A program made the translations under genes and the position numbers. A DNA stretch of 64,000 bases from contig CAJQUW010006861.1 in assembly GCA_907163375.1 (NCBI GenBank), positions 1 through 64,000 on the forward strand. Direction: 5' to 3'. Numbering within the stretch: position 1 is the stretch's first letter; every line of letters begins with the position of its first letter. Source of the DNA: Prostheceraeus crozeri (lineage: Eukaryota; Platyhelminthes; Polycladida; Euryleptidae). Below are positions 54,919-64,000 of the stretch, one piece after another. A model generated the notes under the pieces. That model ran no database searches and had not been told where the DNA came from. It saw nothing but the letters and a program-made list of their open reading frames with translations.

Positions 54919-55556
54919 GCTGAATCCAAATCTGGTCTTAGTTTTCTCGTCTGATGCTTCGTTCGCCAGCTGGAGCCCAAAACACAAAACTCAACCTCAG
55001 ACGGCTCTCTAACATGACCAAAAGTCTCAATGTCACTCTCAAGCCTCAGCAAAGGAAGGTAGGGCCAAACTGTGCTTTCCAATGCATTTGTGGCACTCTT
55101 AGCTTTCAAACGAGCTATTGCACGACTTTCGACGATCTCTAGAACCAAAGTTGGAAGAACGCTGCCGAGGGGGGGGGGTCGAAGTTCTTCGTTGTTTGAC
55201 CTACGACTTTGGAATAAGTCCCCTAGGCCCAAAAGTGGCCAAAAAGTCCAAATCCGCCGTCCATTTTCACGTACGAGGCTTCGTTTCACCGCTACAGCCA
55301 TTTTCTCACTCAAAAACACGCAAAACCACACCTACACCCAAGAAACACAACATGTCGACGCAGAATTTCATCACGAAGCCAAATCTAAACACAACAACCC
55401 TACAACCAATCCTACACACCAAAGACAAAGACGGCCGCCCAAGACCAACCACGACGGTCGACCACGACACACCCGGCCGGTCGACCCAGAACCACAACAA
55501 CCCAACTCGCGCTCCAGAGGGGGCGCTGTGCGCAGTTGGGAGGATTCCTTACTACT
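54919..55556 (-). repeat. right inverted terminal repeat of the Polinton
   Basis: It mirrors the left terminal repeat, with a single copy of the 319-bp block. A small extra insertion near 55470 (GTGTCGTGGTCGACC-like) and a longer poly-G run at 55169-55180 distinguish the two. Its open frames differ from those on the left and are not genes. Confidence 0.93.
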
Positions 55557-55562
55557 AATATT
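55557..55562 (+). repeat. Polinton target site duplication, right
   Basis: AATATT directly after the terminal ACTACT, identical to 31885-31890. Confidence 0.95.
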
Positions 55563-55617
55563 TTTATCAACTGGCAATAATAATCTTATTAGTTGGAGTG
55601 GCAACACTGTTCTAGAT

Positions 55618-56094
55618 GTCTACGAGGATGAATCCAGACTTTGGATTCGAAGCTAGTATCAAGCAGTCAAAGACAATATACTGACGTGCGAATGATCAGC
55701 AAAAAAGAAATGCTAAGTGATTCTTTACTGATTTTTCTACAGCACTTTTAAGCATGAGCTGCAAAATATGCAAAGTTGTCTTGTCAATAAGTCAGCCCAG
55801 TGTTAATGAAAAGGATTTGCTTACACGCATGAAAACTACCTGGCATGCAATATGTACTATTGTGAATGAAATAAAAAGTATTGTTTTATCTTTTTTAGAA
55901 GGTATTGGTTCGCAGAGTTTATTTTGAATATTTTTTTTTATTTCATTTTATTTTAGGTTTATTTTGCACTTTACAGGGTATGTCCAAAAATTCTCTCTTA
56001 GAAACTTTAACCTCTTAACATTGTCCACACGCTGCCAGTCACATCACCGCACCACTTGTGCATCGACCCACCACATAAGCAACACATAATTGAG
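55618..56094. other. no recognisable gene
   Basis: A+T-rich sequence without coding signal. Confidence 0.4.
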
Positions 56095-56530
56095 TTAGCA
56101 CCAACACCATGCTAAATTATACAGGGATATAGCGCTGGTATCACAGAAGCATTGAACAGGGAGTTGAATTGCAGTACTTGCGACTTCTTTACTTTGTCGA
56201 TCAGACCCATCTCGGCAAGGGTTTCTTTGTATAAAGCGATCTTGGCAGATACCTTCTTTCTCGTTTCCCGAAGTCATCAGCGTAGAGAACTTCTTAATGC
56301 AGACTTTCACTTACGTTCTTGGTCACAACATTCACCGATACTGCGAAAAGTAGTGGAGTGAGTACCGAGCCTTGATGAACTTCTTCCGCAACATTGAAGC
56401 GGTCACTGGAACATATTCCCCAGAAGACGATAGACGATGATGATAGCCTCATCATCGCATTCGCCAGCCATTCTTCAAATCCTGCGCTTCTCCGAACCCA
56501 ATGGACTAACTGATCGGGGAACACATCACG
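56095..56530 (-). pseudogene. non-LTR reverse transcriptase fragment
   Basis: On the minus strand 56524-56294 reads FPDQLVHWVRRSAGFEEWLANA and EVHQGSVLTPLLFAVSVNVVT, the LINE motif just before the catalytic box. After a frame change the lower part (56310-56095) continues with degraded LINE sequence containing scattered Cys. No catalytic YADD survives. It is a short dead fragment. Confidence 0.65.
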
Positions 56531-57025
56531 AAGGATGGCTCCAACACTGTCAAAAATTTGTGATCTTTAACTACAGAAATTTTGATAATTTTGTCCAAAA
56601 TGCTCATAGACTATTATACAGATGTGGTTGTTTGTAACTATTTCTTAGCAATAAGAAAATCAAATGCTGATACGAAAGCAAAGAGCTCGTGCTTTTTGCA
56701 TCAAGTTGTTTTCGCGTAATTGGTCAGTCAAAATTAAGCGATTCCTTTTTAATGACTGACTATAAAAACACATTTAATCTTTGGTAAAAATACAAATCCT
56801 CAGAAAATCGATCGTTATTGTCATTCTGGTTGAAGTCGAAGGGGATAATGTCGACTTTATTCAGTTTCTGGATTGATAAAGTATATAGTTTTATGCATGA
56901 CCTAATTTTAATGTCCGGTACTTATACTAGCTTGTATCATGCTTATATGCTTATGATTCTCATAAAAACGCTTTGATTTGATCAGAAATTCATTGAGTGC
57001 TCAACAGATTGCAATCTATTTTCAG
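56531..57025. other. likely 5' intron of the TMEM64-like gene
   Basis: Featureless A+T-rich sequence ending in CTATTTTCAG at 57016-57025, a good acceptor 14 bases before the ATG at 57040. Confidence 0.4.
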
Positions 57026-57039
57026 GATGAATCGATTTA

Positions 57040-57495
57040 ATGGATGCACGAGTAAGACACTTAATCATTTGCCTTTCAATCTTAATGATTTTTGGATCCA
57101 CATGTGTATTATTCCGTTATTATTTGATGAACGTTATTAACAGTCTAGCTGCCATATCTTTTTGGATGCAAATTCAAATCATATTTGCATTCATGTTGAT
57201 TGTATCATTTCCTATTGCCGTTGGCTACATTCCTCTCAATTGGACTTGCGGATATCTGTTTGGCTGGCCGGTAGGAATATTGGTGATATCTTCCAGTGCG
57301 TTCTGTGGGCTTATCATTACTCGACTTGTTTTTCATGGAAGTTGCCGATTTCGTGCTCAGTATTATGTTGAATCGAAATTTTTGTACCTTAGAGCTGCCA
57401 TGTTGGCCCTTGACAAACCATCTCTTCTTTATAAGGTGATCATCTTGATGAGAATGGCTCCCATTCCCTTTGGTATTCAGAATTTGATTTTTTCG
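57040..57495 (+). CDS. TMEM64-like VTT-domain membrane protein, exon
   Basis: Host gene exon of 152 codons. Hydrophobic segments at residues about 7-25, 45-65 and 75-100 alternate with the motif SFPIAVGYIPLNWTCGYLFGW and end in the family signature RMAPIPFGIQNLIFS. This is TMEM64, a SNARE-associated/VTT (DedA-like) multi-pass protein of endoplasmic reticulum membranes linked to lipid handling and calcium. The donor TTTTCG|GTGAGT at 57496 ends the exon in phase 0. The ATG at 57040 follows an in-frame TGA at 57028 and an acceptor at 57025, supporting a non-coding first exon. The frame is clean, unlike the elements around it. Confidence 0.8.
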
Positions 57496-57739
57496 GTGAG
57501 TTTCATTTTCTTGTCTTCTCAATGTGATGAAATAAATGCAAGCAAAAGGCATTTTAAAACTTGAATCATCTGGAAATAATTGTCATTGTATCTAATCTTT
57601 ATTATGTCATACATGAACTCCAACATCTGTTGTTGCTTGACAAATATGCCAGTATTTTATTTCATCGTTAAAATTATTATCAAGTTATTATTATGATAAC
57701 AATCGTAATAAAACAAATAATCCCGGACTCGAGTTAAGA

Positions 57740-58110
57740 TGCAATGACGACCTCAGACTTGAACAATTCAAACACAAAAATTCCTTGGCAGCCGTAGAGT
57801 CTGCGCTTCGACCTTCAAAGCCTCGTTACTACAGCTCAGAATGGACCAAGCTAGCTTTAAATGTCTATAATAGCTGAACAGACTAAAGGAATGCAAACCA
57901 ACTGCTGTGAGTATGATTGTCCTAGCTTTTTCGTGCGCCTGTTAATCAAAAGGAATGCAGAGTGCCAGCTCACGTAGGCATAGAATACTACGATATCCTC
58001 AGACTTGAAAAATTTAAGTACATAAGTTCCTCGTCTGGCGTAGACTCTGCATTTCGTTCGTTAGTACGACTCGAAATGGCCCAAACGAATGGCTCCTAGT
58101 AGCCGATTAA
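57740..58110 (+). repeat. two degenerate copies of a roughly 200-bp repeat in the intron
   Basis: CTCAGACTTGAACAATTCAA near 57750 recurs as CTCAGACTTGAAAAATTTAA near 57998. TAGAGTCTGCGCTTCG recurs as TAGACTCTGCATTTCG, and GGACCAAGC-like words follow each. It is an intronic tandem or dispersed repeat with no protein. Confidence 0.55.
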
Positions 58111-58443
58111 TCATTATGAAGGATTATGCCGTATCTTCGCGAAAATTAGAGATTGTAGTAAATTATAGATAACGAAAATGCAACGAATTCAGACCATGCG
58201 TATTTCTTTCTTTCTGTCAAGAAATTTAATTTTAGTGACATGTCATCAATATGACTTCAATGTTGAAAGTTCTTGGGTTGAAATGTCGGGAGTTCTTGGG
58301 ATTGAAAGGGGATATTCAAGAGGATGCAGTATCATTTCAAACTCATATGCTTATATTCAGGAATTGAAGCGCCGATTCATGTAAAAGAAATCTTCGTTAT
58401 TATTGAAACAGAAGCTGGTAGATAAAAAGGTTTTACATTTTTC

Positions 58444-58803
58444 AATTCCTTGCATGACATTCAACAGATTTGCCCATCTTTCTATGCTATCCTAATGAAC
58501 AATTATCAAAAGTCTGCTAAGTTATGCATTAATAGTCCACATAACGGCTGCATTCAGGGCGATCATTGTTCAATGGATTCCTATGCTTTAGGAGTCACTC
58601 CGCTCCTTCATGCATTATTTCAAATACAAAGAAAATGCAGACAACTTTGGCATGCGGATGGCAGTTGTTTCTCAGATGAGCTTGATCAAGTTAATCAATG
58701 GTGGAAACTTTTATGTCAGCGAAATCCAACTTATGGATACTTGCGAATACATTACTTACGAGCACACGTAATTGGATGGTTACGAATACAGTTCCCATTA
58801 TAA
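58444..58803 (+). pseudogene. reverse transcriptase fragment in the intron
   Basis: DIQQICPSFYAILMNNYQKSAK, then DHCSMDSYALGVTPLLHALF, and LWHADGSCFSDELDQVNQWW match the palm of a retroelement RT in which the box is normally VWYADDS. Here it reads LWHADGS, so a catalytic Asp is lost. The MYALG-type middle suggests a DIRS-like or related lineage, but I cannot be sure. It is in sense orientation within the host intron, and dead. Confidence 0.55.
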
Positions 58804-59750
58804 AGAATCTAGCCATCTTTCAAAAACAACTGACGTTTTTGGAAAATATGAGACAAAAGTTGCAATCGGAAGGTGACAGGAACGACAGTAATGATATGAT
58901 GAATAGGTTGAAATGTTACCTGTACTTAATTTTCTGAATGTTTGATCAAAGCGTCAAAGTATGACAGCGTGCTGAAACCATGCAATTCGTCTCCGCCTTG
59001 CTGTCAAGCAATAAGGCAGCTATCGCACTCGAGGCTTCGTCTCGACCTTCGGTCTCAACGAATTATAAAGTGCGATAACCATCACTTATTGACGTCTGGT
59101 CGTTGGCGAGTTTGTAAATATCACTTGCCTGACGATGGCCGTTGATAGCGGTTGAAAGGCCTCGCTATAAACGAGAGAAAATAAACCTCATCTGTTTTGT
59201 GGACTTTCCTCGCTATAATTTGAGATAGTCTATTTTGCTGTGTGCTTTGGTAAAGCACTCCTGAAGCAATTTTTGCTCTATAATCTGGGCATTAAATTAG
59301 TAAAATAGATAAATTGCTCAAAGCAAATAATAACCGTTTCATTAAGTATTTTCTTCGACTTTCAATCTTTTGAAAAGTGGGAGCACGTTATTTTACTCCT
59401 TTCTTGCTTTTCATTCATTTCTTGATGGACACTACAACTGAGGTATGTAGTATGAAAGTTAAACCTCTTGAGGTTGGGTTAGCAATTTTGATCATTGTCT
59501 CAACTGCCGAATTGTCATAGATTGTCACAGGCACAACTCGTCCCCTGTACGTCAGTGCAGTTGAATAAAAATAACAAGGACGAACTCGTCCTCAGCAAAT
59601 TAGATGCGTCGTAATTTGGAAACATGCTTGGCATCTCATTCTTACACTATGCACAAATTGTGCAATTTTTGAGGACGAAAATAATTTCCGAGAATTCATA
59701 TGTCAACTTGTTCCAAATTGCTCCTCGTCATTTTGTCTCTTATTTTTCAG
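58804..59750. other. intron remainder
   Basis: Near 59130-59165 TGCCTGACGATGGCCG and GCGGTTGAAAGG resemble Penelope-type tail sequence. The rest shows nothing. It ends in the acceptor TTATTTTTCAG at 59740-59750. Confidence 0.35.
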
Positions 59751-59915
59751 GTACCAAAAATAAATTTATTCAAGTATACATTCTTATCCGTTTTGGGATT
59801 GTTGCCTAATCAGATTTTGAATACTTTCCTCGGTGCCAGTTTTAGATCAATCGATACAATGGAACTTTCAAAGCAACCCCATATCTACACCAAATACTAC
59901 CTTTTATGCTTCCAG
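59751..59915 (+). CDS. TMEM64-like VTT-domain membrane protein, next exon
   Basis: An internal exon of exactly 55 codons in phase 0. It is bounded by TTTTTCAG at 59750 and TTCCAG|GTGAG at 59915/59916. The sequence LSVLGLLPNQILNTFLGAS followed by FRSIDTME is the part of TMEM64 that comes right after the PIPFGLQN helix, so it continues the exon ending at 57495. The C-terminal exon is not found before the window ends or lies beyond it. Confidence 0.8.
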
Positions 59916-60547
59916 GTGAGATAAGACCTAACTGATGTGAAGATACCATACATTTCTGCAAATCGTAGATGGGTTAAATCATGAATACTTCATCGCGATA
60001 TTTTATCCATAACCTATTTTTCATAATACCAGGTGCTGTCTGTGATTACAAAACACTGTTACTTAATGAGCTTAATGAAATATTTGAATGAAAGTTGAAC
60101 TTGACAGGTTTTACACAAAACTCAATGACCTTAGGTTTACAGTAAATAGGATTACAATATTGGGCTTAGGGTTACACTCAATAGACACACTATTATGAAT
60201 GACAGTCTCGACACATGTATTTTTGTAAACATTTTAATTGAGACTATTGCTGTTTTGATGATATATTTGATCAGAATATTGAAGCGGTTGATGTTGCTTA
60301 TTTGCAAGGTTAGCACTGATGCATTAAGACAATTCATAATGTCCAACTCCCGGGAAAGAAAATTTTTGGTCTCGAAGTGGTTAGAAAGCTTATTTTAGTA
60401 AAACTGTGACGGGCCTTCGGTGTCCTGCGCCTTCTGAGGCCGATTGTATAGCGGTGTCAGCAGCCGCTGTGTGAAGGTTTACAAAGAGACATAAGTGCTA
60501 TTAAGAATTGTGCTGCTTGTCCAATGTGAGGTGATCGAAATGTGAAG

Positions 60548-61060
60548 TCAGACTGTAAAAGGTAATTCATGTTTCCTATTGATTGTAGGCTTAAGCTGCA
60601 TGATTGCTTTTGGTTCAGTGAATGTTGTGTCTCGAGTGTTCGTGCGTTTATCAATGAAATCGACCCGATAATTCCCGATGCCGCCTACACTATTATGCTT
60701 TTGTGCTAAATGTTCGTACAAAACACTGGTCGATGAATGGTCATTAATGGCTCTCATGTGTTCGAGATGCCTAGTAATAAATTTGTGGACCGTCTTACCA
60801 ATATAAAATTCACCACAAATGCGACAGGTGTATTTATAGACCATGAACTTATCATTACAGTTAGAAGTTTTATTTACGCTCTTCAAACTTCTCCATCGCA
60901 TTTACAGTTTCTGTAGGTATCATATTTATTAAAACGAGTACCTGTACGTATGCCGCACTCATTGATTAATTTTACCGGTAGATCAGATTTCTTAATTATT
61001 TCATTTATTTCCTTGTTACACTTGTCGCTAATGAAAGGTAGCTTTCAAATCGACATGCTA
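60548..61060 (-). pseudogene. Penelope-like element, RT end and GIY-YIG endonuclease
   Basis: On the minus strand an RT-distal part (DKCNKEINEIIKKSDLPVK) passes to YTCRICGEFYIGKTVHKF. It continues with RHLEHMRAINDHSSTSVLYEH and ends KHELPFTV near 60548. The YIG and downstream Arg/His/Glu positions of a GIY-YIG nuclease are visible. The lower part is an intact open stretch of 117 codons. This copy is paired with an inverted copy at 61119-62464. Confidence 0.75.
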
Positions 61061-61118
61061 GTATCACTATTTGACTTGGTTTTGTTATTTTTCATTTTAA
61101 ACTGTAATAATAAGTAGG

Positions 61119-62464
61119 GGCCTACATAGTCTATAGATACACCTGTCACATTTGTGGTGAATTTTATATTGCACAGTGTCCGCGCTCCCTGGAAAACCTG
61201 GAAAACACCTGGAAAATGAAATTTTACCCTGGAAAACTCCTGGAAATTTTGAGACTAGTTAAAACACTAATTGCAAGTTGCTGGTTATGCTTGCTCTATG
61301 GTTGAAGTGTTCTCTATTTTTCCAGATTTTATTCTTCATATCTCTACTTATTCGTTACAAATATAGTCTTCATTCTCATACAATTTTTTTGTTTTTAGAA
61401 TATTTCAGTGAATGGAATCTCCCATCATAATATGCAACATGAATGAGACCGAACTGCGTGGTATGGTTAACTATGAACTGTTGTCGAACTCCTAATCGTT
61501 GTACAGTATGGTGAAGTAGTAGCTCTGAATTCCCTCATTAACGTCGTGTGGAATGGTGGACTATGAGCTGTAGACTCCCTCATTAACGTCGTGTGGTATG
61601 GGGAACTAGGAGCCTTAATCTAGGACTAATGCTATTACACACTTGATTGCCGTGTGGCAGAATCTACTGACGCAAAATGGTGCTAAACCTATAAACTTCA
61701 TTTAGGCACCAGACTTGTTCTGAATGATCCGATCCGAGGCTAATATCGAATATTTTCAAACACATTTCAAGTAGGTTTTCAATATGTAGATACATCATTC
61801 CCGACACGTCGTGTGCCAATGAGCATTCCTCGGTCAATTCTTCTCAGTGTCATTCTCTTAAGCTGATTGTGATTACTTTCATGCATATGCAGCACATCAA
61901 CCATTATGTTCCTCTTTCTGGCTCTTGGGTCTTCCACCTTCTACGGATTCACGCAGCAATGCTTCAGTTCAAATGATCTTATCTGAATGGCAGCGCTCTG
62001 ACGTTCACCGTGTTGCATTTTATTGTAGAGTGAACTTAGCAGATATTCCGTTAATCGTTACATTTCATTGTTAAGTCTTATATTTTTCTATATAATTTTT
62101 ATATAGTCTTATATATTTTTCTATTTTCTTTATATATCTTAAATTTTTGTTCAAATTTGACCCCTGATTTTTGGTAAATTTCCCTTGAAAACCTGGAAAA
62201 TGAATTTTACCCTGGAAATCCTGGAAAACACCTGGAAATTTTCATTCAAATTTGCGCGGACACCCTGATATTGGTAAGACGGTCCACAAATTTATTATTA
62301 GGCATCTCGAACACATGAGAGCCATTAATAACCATTCATCGACCAGTGTTTTGTACGAACATTTAGCACAAAAGCATAATGGTGTAGGCGGCATCGGGAA
62401 TTATCGGGTCGATTTCATTGATAAACTCACGAACACACGATTAATTGATCACTTTCGAAAATAA
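61119..62464 (+). pseudogene. Penelope-like GIY-YIG endonuclease, second copy, interrupted
   Basis: 61119-61173 reads RYTCHICGEFYI. The gene is then interrupted by the transposon 61174-62267 and resumes IGKTVHKFIIRHLEHMRAINN to 62464. It is nearly identical in protein sequence to the minus-strand copy at 60548-60901 but lies in inverted orientation, so the pair is divergent. The GIY-YIG core is split by the insertion. Confidence 0.7.
61174..62267. mobile_element. DNA transposon with CAG(GG)TGTCCGCGC ends
   Basis: The left end CAGTGTCCGCGC (two G lost) and right end GCGCGGACACCCTG are inverse. Both have subterminal CCTGGAAAACACCTGGAAA words. Flanks ATATTGCA and ATATTGGT suggest an 8-bp duplication with changes in the left copy; the interrupted Penelope frame continues in register after the right copy. 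No transposase is visible. Confidence 0.75.
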
Positions 62465-62614
62465 ATTCAAATTTCTTTGAAAGTATTAGTGTTTAAGTAG
62501 TCCTGCGCAGTGACTTTTATTTTATGACTATGCTTGTTTGAAACATGTATTTGTTTCCTTTCTATCGATGAAATCAATCTGTAAGGAGAAACGGTTTTTT
62601 AAAGGGCTGTACCT

Positions 62615-62870
62615 CAACTTTCATGCTCACTCTAGAAGCCAAATTGAGATTGTTTCACCTGTCTTAGGAAGTGTAAAGAAGCAAATTTGAAAAAAATCTG
62701 TAGAGCCCTTTTCTTTCTGCAGCTTTTTTGCATTTTCCTTGAAATTATGTGCCAACTATAGAAACCAAATGGAGATTGCTTCACATGTAGCAGGAAATGC
62801 CAAAATGCCATTTGAAGATTATCTGTCGAGTTCATATATTTTTAGAAGCTTCTTGCACTTATAACACATT
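62615..62870 (-). repeat. satellite-like units, forward block
   Basis: Two units of about 130 bases share AACCAAATGGAGATTGCTTCAC, CTGTAGAGCCCTTTTCTTTC and GCATTTTCCTTGAAATTATG. The same unit returns in the opposite orientation at 63715-64000. Confidence 0.7.
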
Positions 62871-62947
62871 TATATAAGTATACTTTCATTGAAATTATTT
62901 TGCCACTCCAGAATCCTGCTGAGTTGATTAACCTTTGAAGACATATA

Positions 62948-62948
62948 C

Positions 62949-63003
<55 letters not shown>
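62948..63003. repeat. (TA)n microsatellite
   Basis: About 28 TA dinucleotides without interruption, with CCCAATAAAGTCTA duplicated just to the right (63004 and 63028). Confidence 0.95.
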
Positions 63004-63005
<2 letters not shown>

Positions 63006-63039
63006 CAATAAAGTCTACCGTGCATACCCAATAAAGTCT

Positions 63040-63714
63040 ATAGGCCTATTAACACTTGCTACGTAGCTACTATATAAAAAACAAATGTAAGCTTAGATCG
63101 TTTGAATTCGAAGCTTATATGAAAACACTAATTGAAGATAGCATGTTAACACTTTCCAATTTTGAAATTCTTTAATAAATTTGCATTTCACGTTTCATCG
63201 ACAAAACTGAATGTTAGAATCTCTACAAGAACCATTATTTTATTGCACTGCTATAAGCTAAGTAAGGGTTAAATTTCCATGATTGTCGTTCAGTTTTGAA
63301 AACATTCGATTGTCGAAAACAATATTCCATTTACATCAGCATTTCTGTGCGGCAGTAATAACAAGATTATATGACCAATGACCATGTATGCTGAATAATC
63401 AAAATTAGGAATAACAATGAGCTAAACAACACAATGCACGAGTTGTGCGCGTGCACAGCAAATTAATCGTATTTCAACATCAATGTTGTAAGTTGCCGAC
63501 TTCAGTCTAATACACTACATCTTGCGCAGCAGAAGGCATTATGACGAATCGTATGATTGTGTTATTAATCACGAAACAAAACCAAAGCAGATATCATAGA
63601 AATCGAACAACATGAATTTTAGTGGCAAATATGGATCACCTTCATTATAACCTACAATATATCTATTTGGATTAGGTCACATAGGCTTATTGTGACGAAT
63701 ATCCTAAAAAGCAA
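63040..63714. other. no recognisable gene
   Basis: A+T-rich sequence without coding signal, between two satellite blocks. Confidence 0.4.
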
Positions 63715-64000
63715 AAAAAGTGCAAAACAGCTGCTCATTGAAAAGCGCTCGGCAGATTTTTTCAAATTTGCATTTTTGTATTCCTAGGACATGTGAAGCA
63801 ATCACCATTTGGTTTCTAGAGTGGGCTCAAGGAAAGCGTATTATAAGAACTAAGTAAAAAATCTAGAAAGAAAAGGGCTCGACAGATTTTTCTCGGTTTT
63901 GCTTTTTCATACTTCATGGGATATGTTGAGCAATCTCCATTCTAGAGTAGGCACATAATTTCAAGGAAAATGCATTATAACAAGGATGCAAAAAAGCTGC
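63715..64000 (+). repeat. satellite-like units, inverted block
   Basis: At least two units of about 140 bases are in reverse orientation relative to 62615-62870, containing CACCATTTGGTTTCTAGAGT and AAAAGGGCTCGACAGATTTT. The array runs off the window end. Confidence 0.7.

Larger units (their letters stand above)
31891..55556. mobile_element. Polinton/Maverick, full length, genes decayed
   Basis: A 23,666-bp element begins AGTAGTAAGGAATCC and ends with its inverse GGATTCCTTACTACT, with perfect AATATT duplications outside. It encodes the Polinton core set: PolB, integrase, packaging ATPase, adenain-type protease, major and minor capsid proteins. Self-synthesising DNA transposons of this class are related to adintoviruses and other virus-like elements. 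Most long genes contain one or more stops or frameshifts and two later insertions are present (38912-40621 and 46038-46574), so this copy cannot be autonomous. Structure and boundaries are directly visible; the viral lifestyle is family knowledge. Confidence 0.97.
28293..55609. mobile_element. hAT-like transposon hosting a LINE and the Polinton
   Basis: The left end CAGTGTTGCCACTC at 28293 is matched by GAGTGGCAACACTG ending at 55609. Both are flanked by a perfect 8-bp duplication TTCTAGAT (28285-28292 and 55610-55617). TGGCAATA words are repeated inside both ends, including immediately on each side of the Polinton. Removing the Polinton (31891-55556) and one copy of its 6-bp duplication leaves an element of about 3.6 kb. 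8-bp duplications and CAGTG ends fit the hAT superfamily. I found no clear hAT transposase; the LINE at 30.2-31.5 kb occupies much of the interior. Confidence 0.75.

Noticed and set aside
55072..55656. Open frames of 194 and 146 codons in the right terminal repeat
   Set aside because: They cross the element boundary or differ from the equivalent left repeat, and they carry no motif. Terminal repeats are non-coding here.

Overview
This window is repeat-rich, A+T-rich metazoan nuclear DNA, most likely from an invertebrate. It holds Penelope-like elements, several LINE-type reverse transcriptases, nested cut-and-paste transposons, a spliced host gene resembling TMEM64, and a large Polinton/Maverick. 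Nothing is bacterial: there are no operons with ribosome binding sites, and introns follow GT-AG rules. The species cannot be named from sequence alone.

Layout. 1-830: A-rich minisatellite. 945-2014: decayed unknown gene. 6.0-7.1 kb: two Penelope-like endonuclease copies back to back. 8307-9445: a small DNA transposon with a 6-bp target duplication. 10.1-15.1 kb: two decayed non-LTR reverse transcriptases and possible transposon ends. 16-18.4 kb: tRNA-like SINE copies. 18.4-23.7 kb: a reverse transcriptase split by a transposon that itself contains another transposon. 24.4-25.1 kb: 22-bp minisatellite. 28293-55609: an hAT-like element (matching ends, perfect 8-bp duplication TTCTAGAT) that hosts a LINE fragment and, near its right end, the Polinton.

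The Polinton (31891-55556; 23.7 kb; perfect 6-bp duplication AATATT; inverted terminal repeats of 938 and 638 bp) is the centrepiece. The left and middle plus-strand block holds a spliced unknown gene, a small RING-like protein, a DEDDh-type exonuclease, a RING protein, a basic core-like protein, the FtsK/HerA-type packaging ATPase, a conserved unknown, a retrovirus-like integrase with chromodomain, a pVI-like minor virion protein, the double-jelly-roll major capsid protein and an adenain-type protease. The right half has a minus-strand protein that looks like a PC4-like plus TBP-like transcription factor, a plus-strand minor capsid (penton-like) frame with its domain set duplicated in tandem, a minus-strand protein-primed DNA polymerase B with zinc fingers, a divergent pair of inverted-duplicate small genes, and a spliced coiled-coil gene. 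Together they describe a virus-like transposon: replication (PolB, exonuclease), integration (INT), packaging (ATPase) and virion proteins (MCP, penton-like, PRO, pVI-like).

The copy is dead. Almost every long gene has stops or frameshifts, a mariner element sits in codon 25 of the capsid gene, and a 537-bp retroposed sequence sits in the penton-like gene. Beyond the hAT-like element lie a host TMEM64-like gene (exons at 57040-57495 and 59751-59915), a second Penelope pair around 60.5-62.5 kb, and satellite-like repeats at the right edge.
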